Source: Vibrio sp. DW001 (GTDB lineage: Bacteria > Pseudomonadota > Gammaproteobacteria > Enterobacterales > Vibrionaceae). Taken from it: a stretch of DNA of 64,000 nt. Shown here piece by piece: positions 1 to 12,120 of the stretch (positions are counted from its first letter, which is position 1; the number at the start of each line of letters is the position of its first letter). The stretch spans positions 1-64,000 of the forward strand of contig NZ_CP091975.1 of NCBI RefSeq assembly GCF_029016285.1, read 5' to 3'. A program made the position numbers and the translations under genes. The notes beneath the pieces were generated by a model. The model was given only the letters and a program-made list of their open reading frames with translations, was not told the origin of the DNA and did no database searches.

Positions 1-1086
1 CTTCAAGCGCGTAGGCCTGTGCATAAAACGTGGGATGATGAATCTGAGTTGGTGGAAATTAATCATCGTTCTAATGTTAACCCAAAACATAATTTTAATA
101 ACTTTGTTGAAGGTAAATCGAACCAATTAGGTTTGGCTGCTGCCCGTCAGGTTGCTGGTAATCCAGGTGCCGCATACAATCCATTGTTTTTATATGGTGG
201 AACCGGGCTAGGTAAAACGCACTTATTGCATGCTGTTGGAAATGCAATTGTGGATAACAAGCCAAATGCTAAAGTCGTTTATATGCATTCAGAGCGATTT
301 GTCCAAGATATGGTAAAAGCGCTGCAAAATAATGCTATCGAAGAATTTAAGCGCTATTACCGTAGTGTTGATGCACTTTTAATTGATGATATTCAATTTT
401 TTGCTAACAAAGAGCGTTCTCAAGAAGAGTTCTTCCACACTTTTAATGCATTATTGGAAGGTAATCAGCAAATAATCCTTACTTCTGACCGTTATCCGAA
501 AGAGATTAATGGGGTGGAAGATCGCTTGAAATCTCGATTCGGCTGGGGATTAACTGTTGCTATCGAACCTCCCGAGCTAGAAACTCGTGTTGCTATCTTA
601 ATGAAGAAAGCTGAGGATCATCAAATTCACTTAGCCGACGAAGTTGCATTTTTTATCGCAAAACGTTTACGTTCAAATGTTCGTGAGTTAGAAGGTGCAC
701 TCAATCGTGTTATCGCTAACGCAAACTTTACTGGCCGCCCAATTACTATCGATTTCGTTCGCGAAGCATTGCGTGATCTACTTGCACTGCAAGAGAAGTT
801 AGTTACTATCGATAATATCCAAAAAACAGTGGCTGAATATTACAAAATTAAAATGGCTGATTTGCTATCTAAGCGTCGTTCACGTTCAGTAGCAAGGCCT
901 CGCCAATTAGCTATGGCACTGGCTAAAGAGTTGACTAATCACAGCTTACCTGAGATTGGTGACGCCTTTGGTGGACGTGATCATACGACCGTATTGCACG
1001 CTTGTCGTAAAATACAGCAATTACGCGAAGAGAGTCACGACATAAAAGAAGACTACTCAAACTTAATTCGTACGCTTTCTTCGTAA
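1..1086 (+). CDS. dnaA: Chromosomal replication initiator DnaA (5' end cut off)
   Basis: Initiates chromosome replication by ATP-dependent binding of DnaA boxes at oriC and origin unwinding. The frame is open to the first base of the window, so the gene starts upstream; about 361 codons are present. Visible are the AAA+ domain III with Walker [10 protein letters not shown] (about codons 66-74 here) and Walker [10 protein letters not shown], and the C-terminal DNA-binding domain IV with the signature [15 protein letters not shown]. In the E. coli protein Walker A lies near residue 172, so roughly 105 residues (domain I and part of the linker) are missing to the left. It is 30 bp upstream of dnaN in the same direction, the usual dnaA-dnaN-recF-gyrB order. 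A GTG at 19 is an internal codon, not the start. Confidence 0.97.
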   Translation, partial: LQARRPVHKTWDDESELVEINHRSNVNPKHNFNNFVEGKSNQLGLAAARQVAGNPGAAYNPLFLYGGTGLGKTHLLHAVGNAIVDNKPNAKVVYMHSERFVQDMVKALQNNAIEEFKRYYRSVDALLIDDIQFFANKERSQEEFFHTFNALLEGNQQIILTSDRYPKEINGVEDRLKSRFGWGLTVAIEPPELETRVAILMKKAEDHQIHLADEVAFFIAKRLRSNVRELEGALNRVIANANFTGRPITIDFVREALRDLLALQEKLVTIDNIQKTVAEYYKIKMADLLSKRRSRSVARPRQLAMALAKELTNHSLPEIGDAFGGRDHTTVLHACRKIQQLREESHDIKEDYSNLIRTLSS

Positions 1087-1116
1087 GAGAACGGTTGGTA
1101 AAGAAAAGAGACAGTT

Positions 1117-2217
1117 ATGAAATTTACTATTGAACGTAACCACCTTATAAAGCCATTACAGCAAGTTTCCGGTGCATTAGGTGGGCGACCTACGTTACCT
1201 ATTTTAGGTAATATACTTCTCAAGGTAGAAGATAATACGTTGTTAATGACAGCGACTGATTTGGAAGTTGAATTAGTTGCACGTATTACTCTGGAAGGGG
1301 ATTTTGAAGCGGGCAGTATTACCGTTCCCTCGCGTAAGTTTTTAGATATTTGGCGCGGATTACCAGATGATGCTGTGATTACCGTTGTTTTAGATGGCGA
1401 CCGAATTCAAGTCCGATCTGGACGAAGTCGTTTTTCTCTTGCGACATTACCTGCGTCAGACTTTCCAAATATTGAAGATTGGCAAAGTGAAGTGGAAATC
1501 ACACTTCTACAAAGTGAACTTCGCTCATTGATTGAAAAAACACAATTTTCAATGGCGAACCAAGATGTTCGTTATTATCTCAACGGTATGTTGTTTGAAA
1601 TTGATGGTTCTACACTGCGTTCAGTCGCAACAGATGGACATAGAATGGCGGTTTCTCAAACCGCACTTAATGCTGAATTTACGTCACAACAAGTTATTGT
1701 ACCGCGTAAAGGTATTCAAGAACTTGTTCGTTTATTGGATACACCAGAAAGCCCAGTAACACTGCAGATAGGTCAATCAAATATTCGTGCAGATGTAAAT
1801 AACTTCACCTTTACATCAAAGTTAGTTGATGGTCGCTTTCCTGATTACCGACGTGTTATGCCACAGAGCACGACCAAAACGTTAGAGGCTGGTTGTGAAG
1901 TACTACGCCAAGCATTTTCTCGTGCTGCTATTTTATCGAATGAGAAGTTTCGTGGTGTGAGAGTTAACCTGTATGGTAATGAAATGCGTATTACAGCTAA
2001 CAACCCAGAACAAGAAGAAGCAGAAGAGCTACTGGATGTGAACTTCCAGGGTGAGGATTTAGAAATAGGCTTCAATGTTAGTTATGTGTTGGATGTTTTA
2101 GGTACACTGCGTTGCGACAAAGTGAGAATATCTATGTCTGATGCGAATGCGAGTGCTTTGGTAGAAAATGCGGATGATGACAGTGCTATGTATGTGGTTA
2201 TGCCAATTCGTTTATAA
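1117..2217 (+). CDS. dnaN: DNA polymerase III beta subunit (sliding clamp)
   Basis: The 366-residue product forms the ring-shaped dimer that encircles DNA and tethers replicative and repair polymerases. The length equals the E. coli protein and the sequence fits the family throughout, from MKFTIERNHLIKPLQQVSG to the C-terminal YVVMPIRL, the conserved end of beta clamps. It lies 30 bp after dnaA and 17 bp before recF, so co-transcription with its neighbours is likely. No truncation or odd composition is seen. Confidence 0.98.
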   Translation: MKFTIERNHLIKPLQQVSGALGGRPTLPILGNILLKVEDNTLLMTATDLEVELVARITLEGDFEAGSITVPSRKFLDIWRGLPDDAVITVVLDGDRIQVRSGRSRFSLATLPASDFPNIEDWQSEVEITLLQSELRSLIEKTQFSMANQDVRYYLNGMLFEIDGSTLRSVATDGHRMAVSQTALNAEFTSQQVIVPRKGIQELVRLLDTPESPVTLQIGQSNIRADVNNFTFTSKLVDGRFPDYRRVMPQSTTKTLEAGCEVLRQAFSRAAILSNEKFRGVRVNLYGNEMRITANNPEQEEAEELLDVNFQGEDLEIGFNVSYVLDVLGTLRCDKVRISMSDANASALVENADDDSAMYVVMPIRL

Positions 2218-2234
2218 TTTAATATTGTAAATAG

Positions 2235-3359
2235 ATGCCTTTAACTCGTTTGGTTATTAAACAATTTAGAAATATCGAAGCTTGTGATATTGACCTATCG
2301 GCAGGCTTTAATTTTATTATTGGGTTAAACGGAAGCGGTAAAACGAGTCTTCTTGAAGCGATTTATATGCTTGGTCATGGACGCTCATTTAAAAGCGCAT
2401 TGACAGGCAGAGTGATTCAAAATGAATGTAGTGAGCTGTTTATTCATGGTCGACTTAATCATGGGCAAGAACTGGATTCTGACAATTTTGAGCTACCAGT
2501 AGGTATAAATAAGCAGCGCGATGGAACAACAGAGGTTAAAATAGGCGGTCAATCTGGACAAAAACTTGCCCAGCTTGCACAAGTATTACCTTTACAGCTA
2601 ATTCATCCGGAAGGGTTCGAGTTGCTGACCGATGGCCCGAAGCATCGTAGGGCATTTATTGATTGGGGTGTTTTTCATACCGAGTCAGGTTTCTATGATG
2701 CATGGGGAAGATTAAAACGTTTAACTAAGCAAAGAAATGCGCTTCTGAAGTCGGCAAAGAGCTACAAAGAACTGAGTTATTGGGATCAAGAACTGGTTCA
2801 ACTTGCTGAAAATATTGATAAGTGGCGAAATGCCTATATTGATGAGTTAAAATGTGTGGCAGAAGTAATCTGTAGTGGTTTTTTGCCAGAATTTGATATC
2901 AAATTGAAGTATTATCGTGGATGGGAAAAAGATACGTCCTACGCTGATATTCTTGAAAAAAACTTCGAAAGAGATCAGTTGCTTGGGTATACGTTTAGTG
3001 GCCCAAACAAAGCTGATTTGCGCATAAAAGTGAATAACACACCGGTTGAAGATGTGTTATCCCGAGGTCAATTGAAATTGATGGTGTGTGCACTGAGAGT
3101 CGCTCAGGGACAACATTTGACTCAAATGACCGGTAAGCAATGCATCTATTTAATAGATGATTTTGCTTCTGAATTAGATAGCCAACGTCGCGAACGTTTA
3201 GCAACGTGTTTAAAGCAGACGAAGGCACAAGTTTTTGTAAGTTCTATTACCGCCAGCCAAATCGAAGATATGTATGACGAAAATGGCAGGATGTTTCATG
3301 TGGAACATGGCAAAATAGAGTGTATTGATAAGCGGGCTGATAGCCCTAATAGAGAGTAA
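2235..3359 (+). CDS. recF: DNA replication and repair protein RecF
   Basis: An SMC-like ATPase that works with RecO and RecR to load RecA at gaps and help restart stalled forks. The 374-residue protein has Walker [15 protein letters not shown] near residues 31-44, an ABC-type signature (LSRGQLKLM) and Walker [12 protein letters not shown] in the C-terminal third. It is slightly longer than the roughly 357-residue E. coli protein, through a hydrophilic C-terminal tail. It lies 17 bp after dnaN and 3 bp before gyrB, so translation and transcription of the block are probably coupled. Confidence 0.97.
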   Translation: MPLTRLVIKQFRNIEACDIDLSAGFNFIIGLNGSGKTSLLEAIYMLGHGRSFKSALTGRVIQNECSELFIHGRLNHGQELDSDNFELPVGINKQRDGTTEVKIGGQSGQKLAQLAQVLPLQLIHPEGFELLTDGPKHRRAFIDWGVFHTESGFYDAWGRLKRLTKQRNALLKSAKSYKELSYWDQELVQLAENIDKWRNAYIDELKCVAEVICSGFLPEFDIKLKYYRGWEKDTSYADILEKNFERDQLLGYTFSGPNKADLRIKVNNTPVEDVLSRGQLKLMVCALRVAQGQHLTQMTGKQCIYLIDDFASELDSQRRERLATCLKQTKAQVFVSSITASQIEDMYDENGRMFHVEHGKIECIDKRADSPNRE

Positions 3360-5780
<2,421 letters not shown>

Positions 5781-5815
5781 TATTTAAACGTCATTTTTGA
5801 TTACCTAATGTTAAA

Positions 5816-5846
5816 AAAACACTGTCGAGAGGCAGTGTTTTTTTTA
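5816..5846 (+). terminator. Rho-independent terminator of the dnaA-gyrB block
   Basis: The stem AACACTGTC / GGCAGTGTT with loop GAGA is flanked by an A-run and followed by a T-run, starting about 35 bp after the gyrB stop. It probably ends the dnaN-recF-gyrB transcript. Confidence 0.85.
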
Positions 5847-5938
5847 TGGCTATCTATTAAAACTGATTTAGACCTATCTGGAAAATTAACGGTTCAGGAA
5901 TATGGTTACCATGGAATGTGAAATTATGACCTTTTGCC

Positions 5939-5967
5939 CTTGAAACCCATTTTTTAGCACTCATATA
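5939..5967 (+). promoter_or_regulatory. Putative heat-shock (RpoH) promoter of ibpA
   Basis: CTTGAAA (5939-5945), a 14-nt spacer, then CTCATATA (5960-5967) resembles the sigma-32 consensus CTTGAAA / CCCATnT at the usual spacing. It predicts a 5' leader of about 165 nt before ibpA, long enough for the thermometer at its 3' end. The rest of the 5781-6139 gap holds the gyrB terminator and this leader; no other gene is seen there. Confidence 0.6.
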
Positions 5968-6113
5968 TAGTTATGAAGAGACGCCGATAGGGTCTCTACA
6001 CCGCTCGTCCAGAATGGAGAGCACACAATTTAACTTTGCAAGTTAGACGGGCATGTCCAAAAGGAATGTTTTGTTCTAACCCTTTAGATGCTCTTTGATA
6101 AGTGTGTTTAAGG

Positions 6114-6142
6114 CTATTGCTTATTATGAGGATAGAATTATG
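6114..6142 (+). promoter_or_regulatory. ROSE-like RNA thermometer hairpin over the ibpA start
   Basis: CTATTGCT (6114-6121) can pair with AGGATAG (6129-6135) across a 7-nt loop, burying the Shine-Dalgarno AGGA (6129-6132). The pairing is C-G, U-A, A-U, U-A, U·G, a bulged G at 6119, C-G, U-A. UUGCU opposite AGGA with one bulged G is the defining core of ROSE elements that control small heat-shock genes. The start codon lies 7 nt after the AGGA. That it melts on heating is inferred. Confidence 0.72.
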
Positions 6143-6577
6143 AGAACTGTAGATTTCGCACCACTTTACCGCAACGCTATTGGCTTTGACCGTTTGTTTG
6201 ACTTGATGGAAGCCGGTGCTACTAAAAACGCTTCTAACGGTTACCCTCCGTATAATATTGAACAGCAAGACGAAAATAAGTACCGTATTACTATGGCAGT
6301 AGCGGGATTCGCTGATGAACAACTCGATATTACTCAAAAAGAAAATATGCTTATTGTTCGCGGAGAACGCAAAGCTGAAGAAGAGAAAAAATATGTATAC
6401 CAAGGTATTGCAGAGCGCGACTTTGAGCGTAAATTCCAGTTGGCGGACTATGTAAAAGTAGTCGGAGCGACGATGGAAAACGGTCTACTTCACGTTGACT
6501 TAGAACGTGAAATTCCTGAAGCAATGAAACCACGTAAGATTGCTATAAATGGCAATAATCTTATAGAAGGAAAGTAA
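6140..6577 (+). CDS. ibpA: Small heat-shock protein IbpA (Hsp20 family)
   Basis: An ATP-independent holdase that binds aggregating proteins and passes them to DnaK/ClpB. The start chosen is the ATG at 6140, giving MRTVDFAPLYRNAIGFDRLF, which matches the N terminus of the IbpA/B family and has AGGA 7 nt upstream; the longer frame from 6095 would include leader RNA. The 145-residue product has a central alpha-crystallin domain (YRITMAVAGF, LIVRGERK, YQGIAERDFERKFQLADYVKV, GLLHVDLEREIPE) and a C-terminal IxI-type segment (RKIAI). Regulation probably combines the putative RpoH promoter and the ROSE-like hairpin. It is a single gene ending at a bidirectional terminator. Confidence 0.95.
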   Translation: MRTVDFAPLYRNAIGFDRLFDLMEAGATKNASNGYPPYNIEQQDENKYRITMAVAGFADEQLDITQKENMLIVRGERKAEEEKKYVYQGIAERDFERKFQLADYVKVVGATMENGLLHVDLEREIPEAMKPRKIAINGNNLIEGK

Positions 6578-6607
6578 CCGACTCCTCTTTACGTTGAAGT
6601 AGATTAA

Positions 6608-6630
6608 GAGCGCCTATCGGCGCTCTTTTT
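6608..6630. terminator. Bidirectional terminator between ibpA and gntR
   Basis: A perfect 7-bp stem GAGCGCC / GGCGCTC with loop TATC is followed by TTTTT on the plus strand. It lies between convergent ibpA and gntR; the minus-strand side has only a short, weak T tract. Confidence 0.85.
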
Positions 6631-6654
6631 AGATCGGTGTTATAGGCTACTAAA

Positions 6655-7662
6655 TTAGAGGCTCTCACCTAAAAATATTTCTGTTTCTAGTTCAATGACG
6701 GGCTCGGTAATTGGGTCTTCTGGGTTTAGGATTCTTTTTAGCAGCTGTTCTGCCGCTATTTTACCAATGTCTTCCCTAGGGGTTATAACCGTCGCTAGAG
6801 TAGGTGACACTACTGAGGCAATATTGTGACCGTGAAACCCAACAATGGACATATCTTCTGGTACACGAATACCCTGTTTTAGGCACTCGAATAGTGCACC
6901 TATTGCTAAGTCATCATTGGTGCAGTATATGCCATCAATTAATGGATTTTTCTCTTTTGCTCGTCGAAATAGCTCTGAGCCAACGGAATAAGAGGAGGCT
7001 TGTTTAGTGCTGATAATTGTTGGTGTTAAGCCTACTTCTCTAATTGTCTTTTCAAAGCCACTGATTTTTTGCTTGGTTCTTTCATCCATACGAGCAGCAA
7101 GGTAAGCGATATTTTTTCTGCCTTTTGCCAGTATTAATTTAGTGATAGTGACACTAGCAGCAAAGTTATCAAACCCTACCGCTTGTTGGAGTGGTGGGGA
7201 TGCCGAATCCATGATTTCAACAACGGGGGTACCCGTTGCCTCAAGCATTTTTATTGAACGTTCAGTGTGATAACTTTCAGAAAGAATTATTCCGTCTACA
7301 TTGTATGAAAGTAACGTCTCTATGCGTTTTTCTTCTGCGCTTTTACTATAACCATAGTGAGCCAACATGGCTTGGTAGCCGAGAGGTTCAATAACGGCTT
7401 CTATACCGCGCAATACTTTATCAAATACTTGGTTAGTTAGAGAGGGAAGTAGGACGCCTATGGAATAGCTTTTAGATTTTGAAAGTATATCGGGGGCTCT
7501 ATTTGGTACGTACCCTAACTCTTCAACTGCTTTTGCTATTCTTACTCCGATCGCTTTTGACACTTTATCGGGATCGCGTAGATATCGGCTTACCGTCATT
7601 TTGGTAACACCTACTTGATCTGCTATGTTTTGTAATGTAGGACGTTGTTTTTTTGCAGTCAT
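6655..7662 (-). CDS. gntR: LacI-family gluconate repressor GntR
   Basis: A LacI/GalR transcription repressor that releases its operators on binding gluconate or a derivative. The 335-residue protein has an N-terminal helix-turn-helix (LQNIADQVGVTKMTVSRYL) and a hinge, then a periplasmic-binding-protein-like sensor domain (SIGVLLPSLTNQVFDKVLRG, IDGIYCTNDDLAIGALFEC). It tracks E. coli GntR closely, including YVPNRAPDILS, and two ATGTTAyCGGkAACAT operators lie upstream of the TRAP operon in this same cluster. It is 117 bp downstream of eda in the same direction; it may have its own promoter or be read through. A GAGGGA lies about 18 nt before the start, so the ribosome site is weak. Confidence 0.92.
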   Translation of the reverse strand: MTAKKQRPTLQNIADQVGVTKMTVSRYLRDPDKVSKAIGVRIAKAVEELGYVPNRAPDILSKSKSYSIGVLLPSLTNQVFDKVLRGIEAVIEPLGYQAMLAHYGYSKSAEEKRIETLLSYNVDGIILSESYHTERSIKMLEATGTPVVEIMDSASPPLQQAVGFDNFAASVTITKLILAKGRKNIAYLAARMDERTKQKISGFEKTIREVGLTPTIISTKQASSYSVGSELFRRAKEKNPLIDGIYCTNDDLAIGALFECLKQGIRVPEDMSIVGFHGHNIASVVSPTLATVITPREDIGKIAAEQLLKRILNPEDPITEPVIELETEIFLGESL

Positions 7663-7779
7663 AAATTAATTAACGGATCCCTCGTGTTTTGTATCAGATC
7701 TGGTCTGTCTATTTCTAATCAATAATATGTCATTCCACTAGGTAAGTTAATCATAAAGGAGAAAAAGCTTCTTTTATTA

Positions 7780-8418
7780 TTAGTTAGATGCGACCTTGAG
7801 CGCGTCTTTAGTTAGCTGCGTGATTTTATCCCATTGACCATTATCAATAGCATTCATTGGAAGCATCCAAGTACCACCGACGGTTTTTACACAAGTAAGT
7901 GCTTGGTATTCACTGAGGTTGTGGGCGTTAATTCCTCCTGTTGGACAGAAACTTACTTGAGATAGAGGTGCAGATATTGCCTTCAATGCGTTTGCTCCAC
8001 CATTTGCTTCGGCAGGAAAGAACTTGAAGTGGTCATAACCTAAATCCATAGCATTCATTATTTCTGTCGGAGTCGAAACTCCGGGAATCAGAGGGATGTT
8101 TTGCTTAACGGCATGTTCAAGTAGCTTAGTTGCCGATCCTGGTGAGATAATAAACTGAGATCCGGCATTAACGGCGGCGTCATATTGGTCAGCAGTTAAA
8201 ACGGTACCTGCGCCTACCAGGGCCTCTGGTAGTGCCGTTGTTATTGCTCTAATTGCCTCTAACGCGACATTGGTTCTTAATGTGACTTCAAATATTTTTA
8301 TACCACCGTCAAATAGAGCCTTTGCCAGTGGAACGGCATCCTCAATTCTTTCAATTACCATCACTGGTACGATAGGTGAGATCGAAAATACTTCTTGTGG
8401 TGTCATTGACCAGTTCAT
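7780..8418 (-). CDS. eda: KDPG aldolase (2-keto-3-deoxy-6-phosphogluconate aldolase)
   Basis: Cleaves 2-keto-3-deoxy-6-phosphogluconate to pyruvate and glyceraldehyde-3-phosphate, the last Entner-Doudoroff step. The 212-residue class I aldolase has the expected motifs: EVTLRT with catalytic Glu near residue 44 and substrate-binding Arg near 48, VGAGTV, ISPG, the Schiff-base lysine in FKFFPAEANGG near 132, and CPTGGI. It lies 9 bp after edd, the last structural gene of the operon, so translation is probably coupled to edd. Confidence 0.95.
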   Translation of the reverse strand: MNWSMTPQEVFSISPIVPVMVIERIEDAVPLAKALFDGGIKIFEVTLRTNVALEAIRAITTALPEALVGAGTVLTADQYDAAVNAGSQFIISPGSATKLLEHAVKQNIPLIPGVSTPTEIMNAMDLGYDHFKFFPAEANGGANALKAISAPLSQVSFCPTGGINAHNLSEYQALTCVKTVGGTWMLPMNAIDNGQWDKITQLTKDALKVASN

Positions 8419-8427
8419 TTTTGTTCC

Positions 8428-10230
8428 CTAATAAAAGATACTTGCGCCTTCTTCTGCGCTAGATATGTTTTTCCTGAATAAGTTGAATAACTCTCGACCA
8501 CTACCAAACAAGTCCTGCTCATTGTCAAAAGGTAACGAAAGTCTGTCGTCAATGTCGTTAAGTACGTTTACATGACCAGTCTGTCCATTAACTTCTATCA
8601 CATCTCCGTCGCGAAGCTTAGAAAGTAGTCCACCTTTAATCGCTTCTGGTGTCATATGAATAACTGCGGGTACCTTACCTGATGCACCTGAAAGGCGCCC
8701 ATCTGTAAGTAGTGCCACCTTCAAACCCGCATTCATCAAGTTTCCCATTATTGGCATTAATTTGTGTAGCTCTGGCATGCCATTAGCGGCTGGACCATTA
8801 TTCCGAACTACAATAACAGTGTCTCCCTTAAACAATCCTTGTTGGTAGGCGCTTACAACATCATGTTGTGAGTTGAACACGGTCGCTGGCGCTGTGATCA
8901 ATTGATCTGCAATGTCTACGGCACTTACTTTCATTATTCCTCGCCCTAAATTACCAGATAGAACCTTTAGGCCACCTTGTGCACTAAAGCTACTTGAACT
9001 GGAAGCAATGATGTTTTTATCCATACTATCTTTAACTTGGGAGAAGAAAATTTGATTATCACTATCCAGTTCTGGGTAGGTTAAGTAATCCAACATCGTT
9101 CCGTAGACAGGATTAGCATCCATAAATATGAGATGTCGTTGATTTAAAATATTCATCAAACAAGGAACACCACCAGCTTGATGGAAAGCATTAATATCAG
9201 CATGGCCATTGGGGTACATTTTGACGAGAAGAGGGACGACCTGAGAAAGGTCATTTATATCGTCCCAAGTGACTATCCAACCAGCAGCGCGAGCAGTAGC
9301 GACGAGATGAATGGTGTGATTCGTACTGCCTCCAGATGCAAGTAGTGCAACTAAGCCATTGATCACTGATTTTTCGTCGACAACTTTTGCCAGTGCTTTG
9401 CTCCCATAATTAGCGGTGCTGGTGGTCGCGATATGGGTTGATATTTTTTCTGTTAACTTATCTCTAAGTGGAGAATGAGGAGGGACAAAGGCCGAACCCG
9501 GTAACATCAGTCCCATCGCCTCCATTACTAATTGGTTGGTATTTGCGGTGCCGTAGAAAGTACAGGTACCAGATGAGTGGTAAGCTTTGCATTCCATATT
9601 TTGCAGATCAGCTTTATCCAACTCTCCCGCAACGAATTTCTGTCTGGTTGTTACCTTTTCAGAATTACTTATTCCGGTAGACATGGGGCCAGTTGGAACA
9701 AAGGCTGTCGGTAAATGCCCAAAGGCGAGCGCACCGATAAGTTGTCCAGGGGCTATCTTGTCACATACGCCAAGTAAAAGCGTACCGTCGTAAGTATTGT
9801 GGCTTAAAGAAAGAGCGGTAGATTGTGCAATGAGATCTCTGGAAAACAACGATAGCTCCATACCATCATTTCCTTGGGTAATACCGTCGCACATAGCGGG
9901 TACTCCACCTGAAACTTGAGCCGTATTTCCTAGCGGGGACAAAGACTTCTTAATTATATTTGGATAATTTAAATAAGGAGTATGGGCACTGACCATATCA
10001 TTGTAGGACGTTATTATTGCCAAATTTACTTTAGTAAAATCAAGGATGGCTAGTTTTTCTTCACTGGCAGAAGAAGCAACGGTGTGGGCTAGATTTCCAC
10101 AAGCTAACGTTGAACGTACTTTACCTTTCACTGCCTGGTTTTCTATTGTTTTAAGATACTGACGTCGTGTTTCTATACTTCGGATTTTAATGTTCTTCGT
10201 TACTTCATAAATAACAGCGTTAATAGTCAT
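8428..10230 (-). CDS. edd: 6-phosphogluconate dehydratase
   Basis: Dehydrates 6-phosphogluconate to KDPG. The 600-residue protein belongs to the IlvD/Edd family and is almost the same length as E. coli Edd (603). Cysteines expected to hold the Fe-S cluster appear in GGVPAMCDGITQGNDGMELS, LLGVCDKIAPG and SSGTCTFYGTANTNQ; TDGRLSGASGKVP near the C terminus is the family signature. It follows gntK by 45 bp and precedes eda by 9 bp in the leftward operon. No defect is seen. Confidence 0.96.
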   Translation of the reverse strand: MTINAVIYEVTKNIKIRSIETRRQYLKTIENQAVKGKVRSTLACGNLAHTVASSASEEKLAILDFTKVNLAIITSYNDMVSAHTPYLNYPNIIKKSLSPLGNTAQVSGGVPAMCDGITQGNDGMELSLFSRDLIAQSTALSLSHNTYDGTLLLGVCDKIAPGQLIGALAFGHLPTAFVPTGPMSTGISNSEKVTTRQKFVAGELDKADLQNMECKAYHSSGTCTFYGTANTNQLVMEAMGLMLPGSAFVPPHSPLRDKLTEKISTHIATTSTANYGSKALAKVVDEKSVINGLVALLASGGSTNHTIHLVATARAAGWIVTWDDINDLSQVVPLLVKMYPNGHADINAFHQAGGVPCLMNILNQRHLIFMDANPVYGTMLDYLTYPELDSDNQIFFSQVKDSMDKNIIASSSSSFSAQGGLKVLSGNLGRGIMKVSAVDIADQLITAPATVFNSQHDVVSAYQQGLFKGDTVIVVRNNGPAANGMPELHKLMPIMGNLMNAGLKVALLTDGRLSGASGKVPAVIHMTPEAIKGGLLSKLRDGDVIEVNGQTGHVNVLNDIDDRLSLPFDNEQDLFGSGRELFNLFRKNISSAEEGASIFY

Positions 10231-10275
10231 TTTTGCTTACCAAAGAGGCCGTTGCCCCAAGTTCCACGAGTATAA

Positions 10276-10764
10276 TTAGAGGTCAATATTTTGTAATATT
10301 TGATCAATGATTTTTTCAGGTGTGTTTGAAATATCGATATATAAAGCTTCAGATTTGTTAGGTTCAATAAGTGTATTGAATTGGCTCTCTAGCATTGAAG
10401 CACCTTTAAAGTAATGACCTTTCCGTTTTTGGTGCCTTTGCCATATCGTGTCAAATTCGCCTCTTAAGTAGATAAATTGCAAGTCTGGACAGTTTTTCCT
10501 TAACGTTTCTCTGTACTCTGGCTTCAGAGCAGAGCAAGCAACAACTAGATTCGGCTCTTTAACTATGATGCTATTTAAAGTCTCAAGCCAAGAGCGACGG
10601 TCATCGTCAGTCAAAGGGATGCCATTTTGCATTTTTTCTACATTTACGGGTGGGTGAAAATCATCACCATCATAAAATGAGATATCAAGTTTATTGGCGA
10701 GCGCTTTCCCTATGGAGGATTTACCACAGCCAGAAACACCCATAACTACATATTTTTTTGTCAT
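10276..10764 (-). CDS. gntK: Gluconokinase
   Basis: Phosphorylates gluconate to 6-phosphogluconate with ATP in the cytoplasm. At 162 residues it is a single-domain P-loop kinase of the GntK/IdnK type: Walker A GVSGCGKSSIG near residues 9-19, DGDDFHPP, the conserved ACSALKPEYRETLR, and FIYLRG. It lies 33 bp downstream of the TRAP large permease and 45 bp upstream of edd, feeding Edd directly. This gene is the main reason for assigning gluconate as the transported substrate. Confidence 0.95.
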   Translation of the reverse strand: MTKKYVVMGVSGCGKSSIGKALANKLDISFYDGDDFHPPVNVEKMQNGIPLTDDDRRSWLETLNSIIVKEPNLVVACSALKPEYRETLRKNCPDLQFIYLRGEFDTIWQRHQKRKGHYFKGASMLESQFNTLIEPNKSEALYIDISNTPEKIIDQILQNIDL

Positions 10765-10797
10765 AATGCTTACTCAAATATTGGACTTGCCGACAAA

Positions 10798-12120
10798 TTA
10801 CTGCCACCAAAGAGCGAGTTGTGGGAAAGCTATAACTAGGCATAAAACGCTAATCTGCAATGCTATAAACGGAAGTAATGCTGTAAAAATTTCCCCTAAG
10901 CTAATATCTTTTGGTGCGACAGATTTTAAGTAGAATGCGGCGGGACCAAATGGAGGAGAAAGAAACGCGACTTGCATGTTTAAGCAGAAGACCACACCGA
11001 ACCAAACAGGATCCATACCTAGTCCTACGATGATGGGTACAAATATAGGCATAGTTAGAAGAGCAACACCAACCCAATCCAAGAACATACCAAGCACGAA
11101 TAGGATGACCATCATAATGATGAGAGTGGTCATGGCGTGACCACCACTAAGTGTGAGGATGGTTTGTTCTACAAAATCGATACCTCCCATCAGGTTGTAT
11201 ACGCCAACGAGAGCAGATGCACCGATACCAATCCACATAATCATTCCGCAGGTACGCATGGTCGCAATGGCTGAATCTTTCACCATCGATACGTTTAGCT
11301 CACCGCGAATAGCGGCACTTATAGCAATACCAACTACACCTAGTGCGGAAGCTTCAGTAACAGAAGCAACACCGGTGTAGATGCTACCTAGAACCGTTGC
11401 AACTGAAAGCAATGGAAAGAAAAGTGCTTTAAAATAACTTGGTTTGTTTTTCGCATCCTCGGCTAGTTCCGCGTCTGTTGGTAGTGGTGCTAGCGCAGGG
11501 TTTAATCTGCAGCGTATAAGGACATACGCAATATAGAACATCGCTAAGATAAAGGCGGGTAAAAATGAGGCTTTAAACAAGTCACCAATTGAAACGGAAG
11601 CGGATAACCCATAAATAATGAGGACGATACTCGGTGGAAGCATAGTGCCCAACGCGCCACCAGCACAGGTTGTCCCTATTGCTAATTTTCTGTCGTAACC
11701 GAGTCTGAGCATTTGCGGCAAGGCGAGAATACCGAGTAATACAGTTTCTCCACCGATAACACCCGACATAGAAGCTAGAATAACGGCAACGATTAACGTT
11801 TGTACCGCAACACCACCACGAACTTTACGGCCAACACTCTTCATCGCGTCAAATAAGTCTTGGGCAATCCCGGAACGATCCAAAAGAGCGGCCATTAGGA
11901 CAAACATGGGGACGGCTAAAAAGACATAACCGCTCACAAAACTAAACACTCTGCTGGTAATCAGGGGTAAGGCATCAACCCCAAACCAACCTAAGGTAAA
12001 TACTAATGCAACTAAACAGGTAACAAAGGCAAGCTGCATCCCTGTTAACAGTAACCCTATCATTAGTGCAAGCATTAAAAGGCTGCCATAAGCAATGCCT
12101 ATAGAAGATAGATCAAACAT
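10798..12120 (-). CDS. TRAP transporter large permease (DctM family)
   Basis: The ion-coupled transport subunit of a tripartite ATP-independent periplasmic transporter. The 440-residue, highly hydrophobic protein has about a dozen membrane segments and DctM-family stretches (FVLMAALLDRSGIAQDLFDAMKS, GGALGTMLPPSIVLIIYG, LFVLGMFLDWVGVALLTMPIFVPI). Its ATG overlaps the stop of the small permease gene by 8 bp, implying translational coupling. Lying directly before gntK-edd-eda, it probably imports gluconate or a similar sugar acid, where many bacteria use a GntP-type permease. The substrate is inferred from context only. Confidence 0.92.
   Translation of the reverse strand: MFDLSSIGIAYGSLLMLALMIGLLLTGMQLAFVTCLVALVFTLGWFGVDALPLITSRVFSFVSGYVFLAVPMFVLMAALLDRSGIAQDLFDAMKSVGRKVRGGVAVQTLIVAVILASMSGVIGGETVLLGILALPQMLRLGYDRKLAIGTTCAGGALGTMLPPSIVLIIYGLSASVSIGDLFKASFLPAFILAMFYIAYVLIRCRLNPALAPLPTDAELAEDAKNKPSYFKALFFPLLSVATVLGSIYTGVASVTEASALGVVGIAISAAIRGELNVSMVKDSAIATMRTCGMIMWIGIGASALVGVYNLMGGIDFVEQTILTLSGGHAMTTLIIMMVILFVLGMFLDWVGVALLTMPIFVPIIVGLGMDPVWFGVVFCLNMQVAFLSPPFGPAAFYLKSVAPKDISLGEIFTALLPFIALQISVLCLVIAFPQLALWWQ

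Noticed and set aside
1..20. Possible oriC near dnaA
   Set aside because: Only the 3' part of dnaA is present; no cluster of DnaA boxes was noticed in the intergenic regions that follow.
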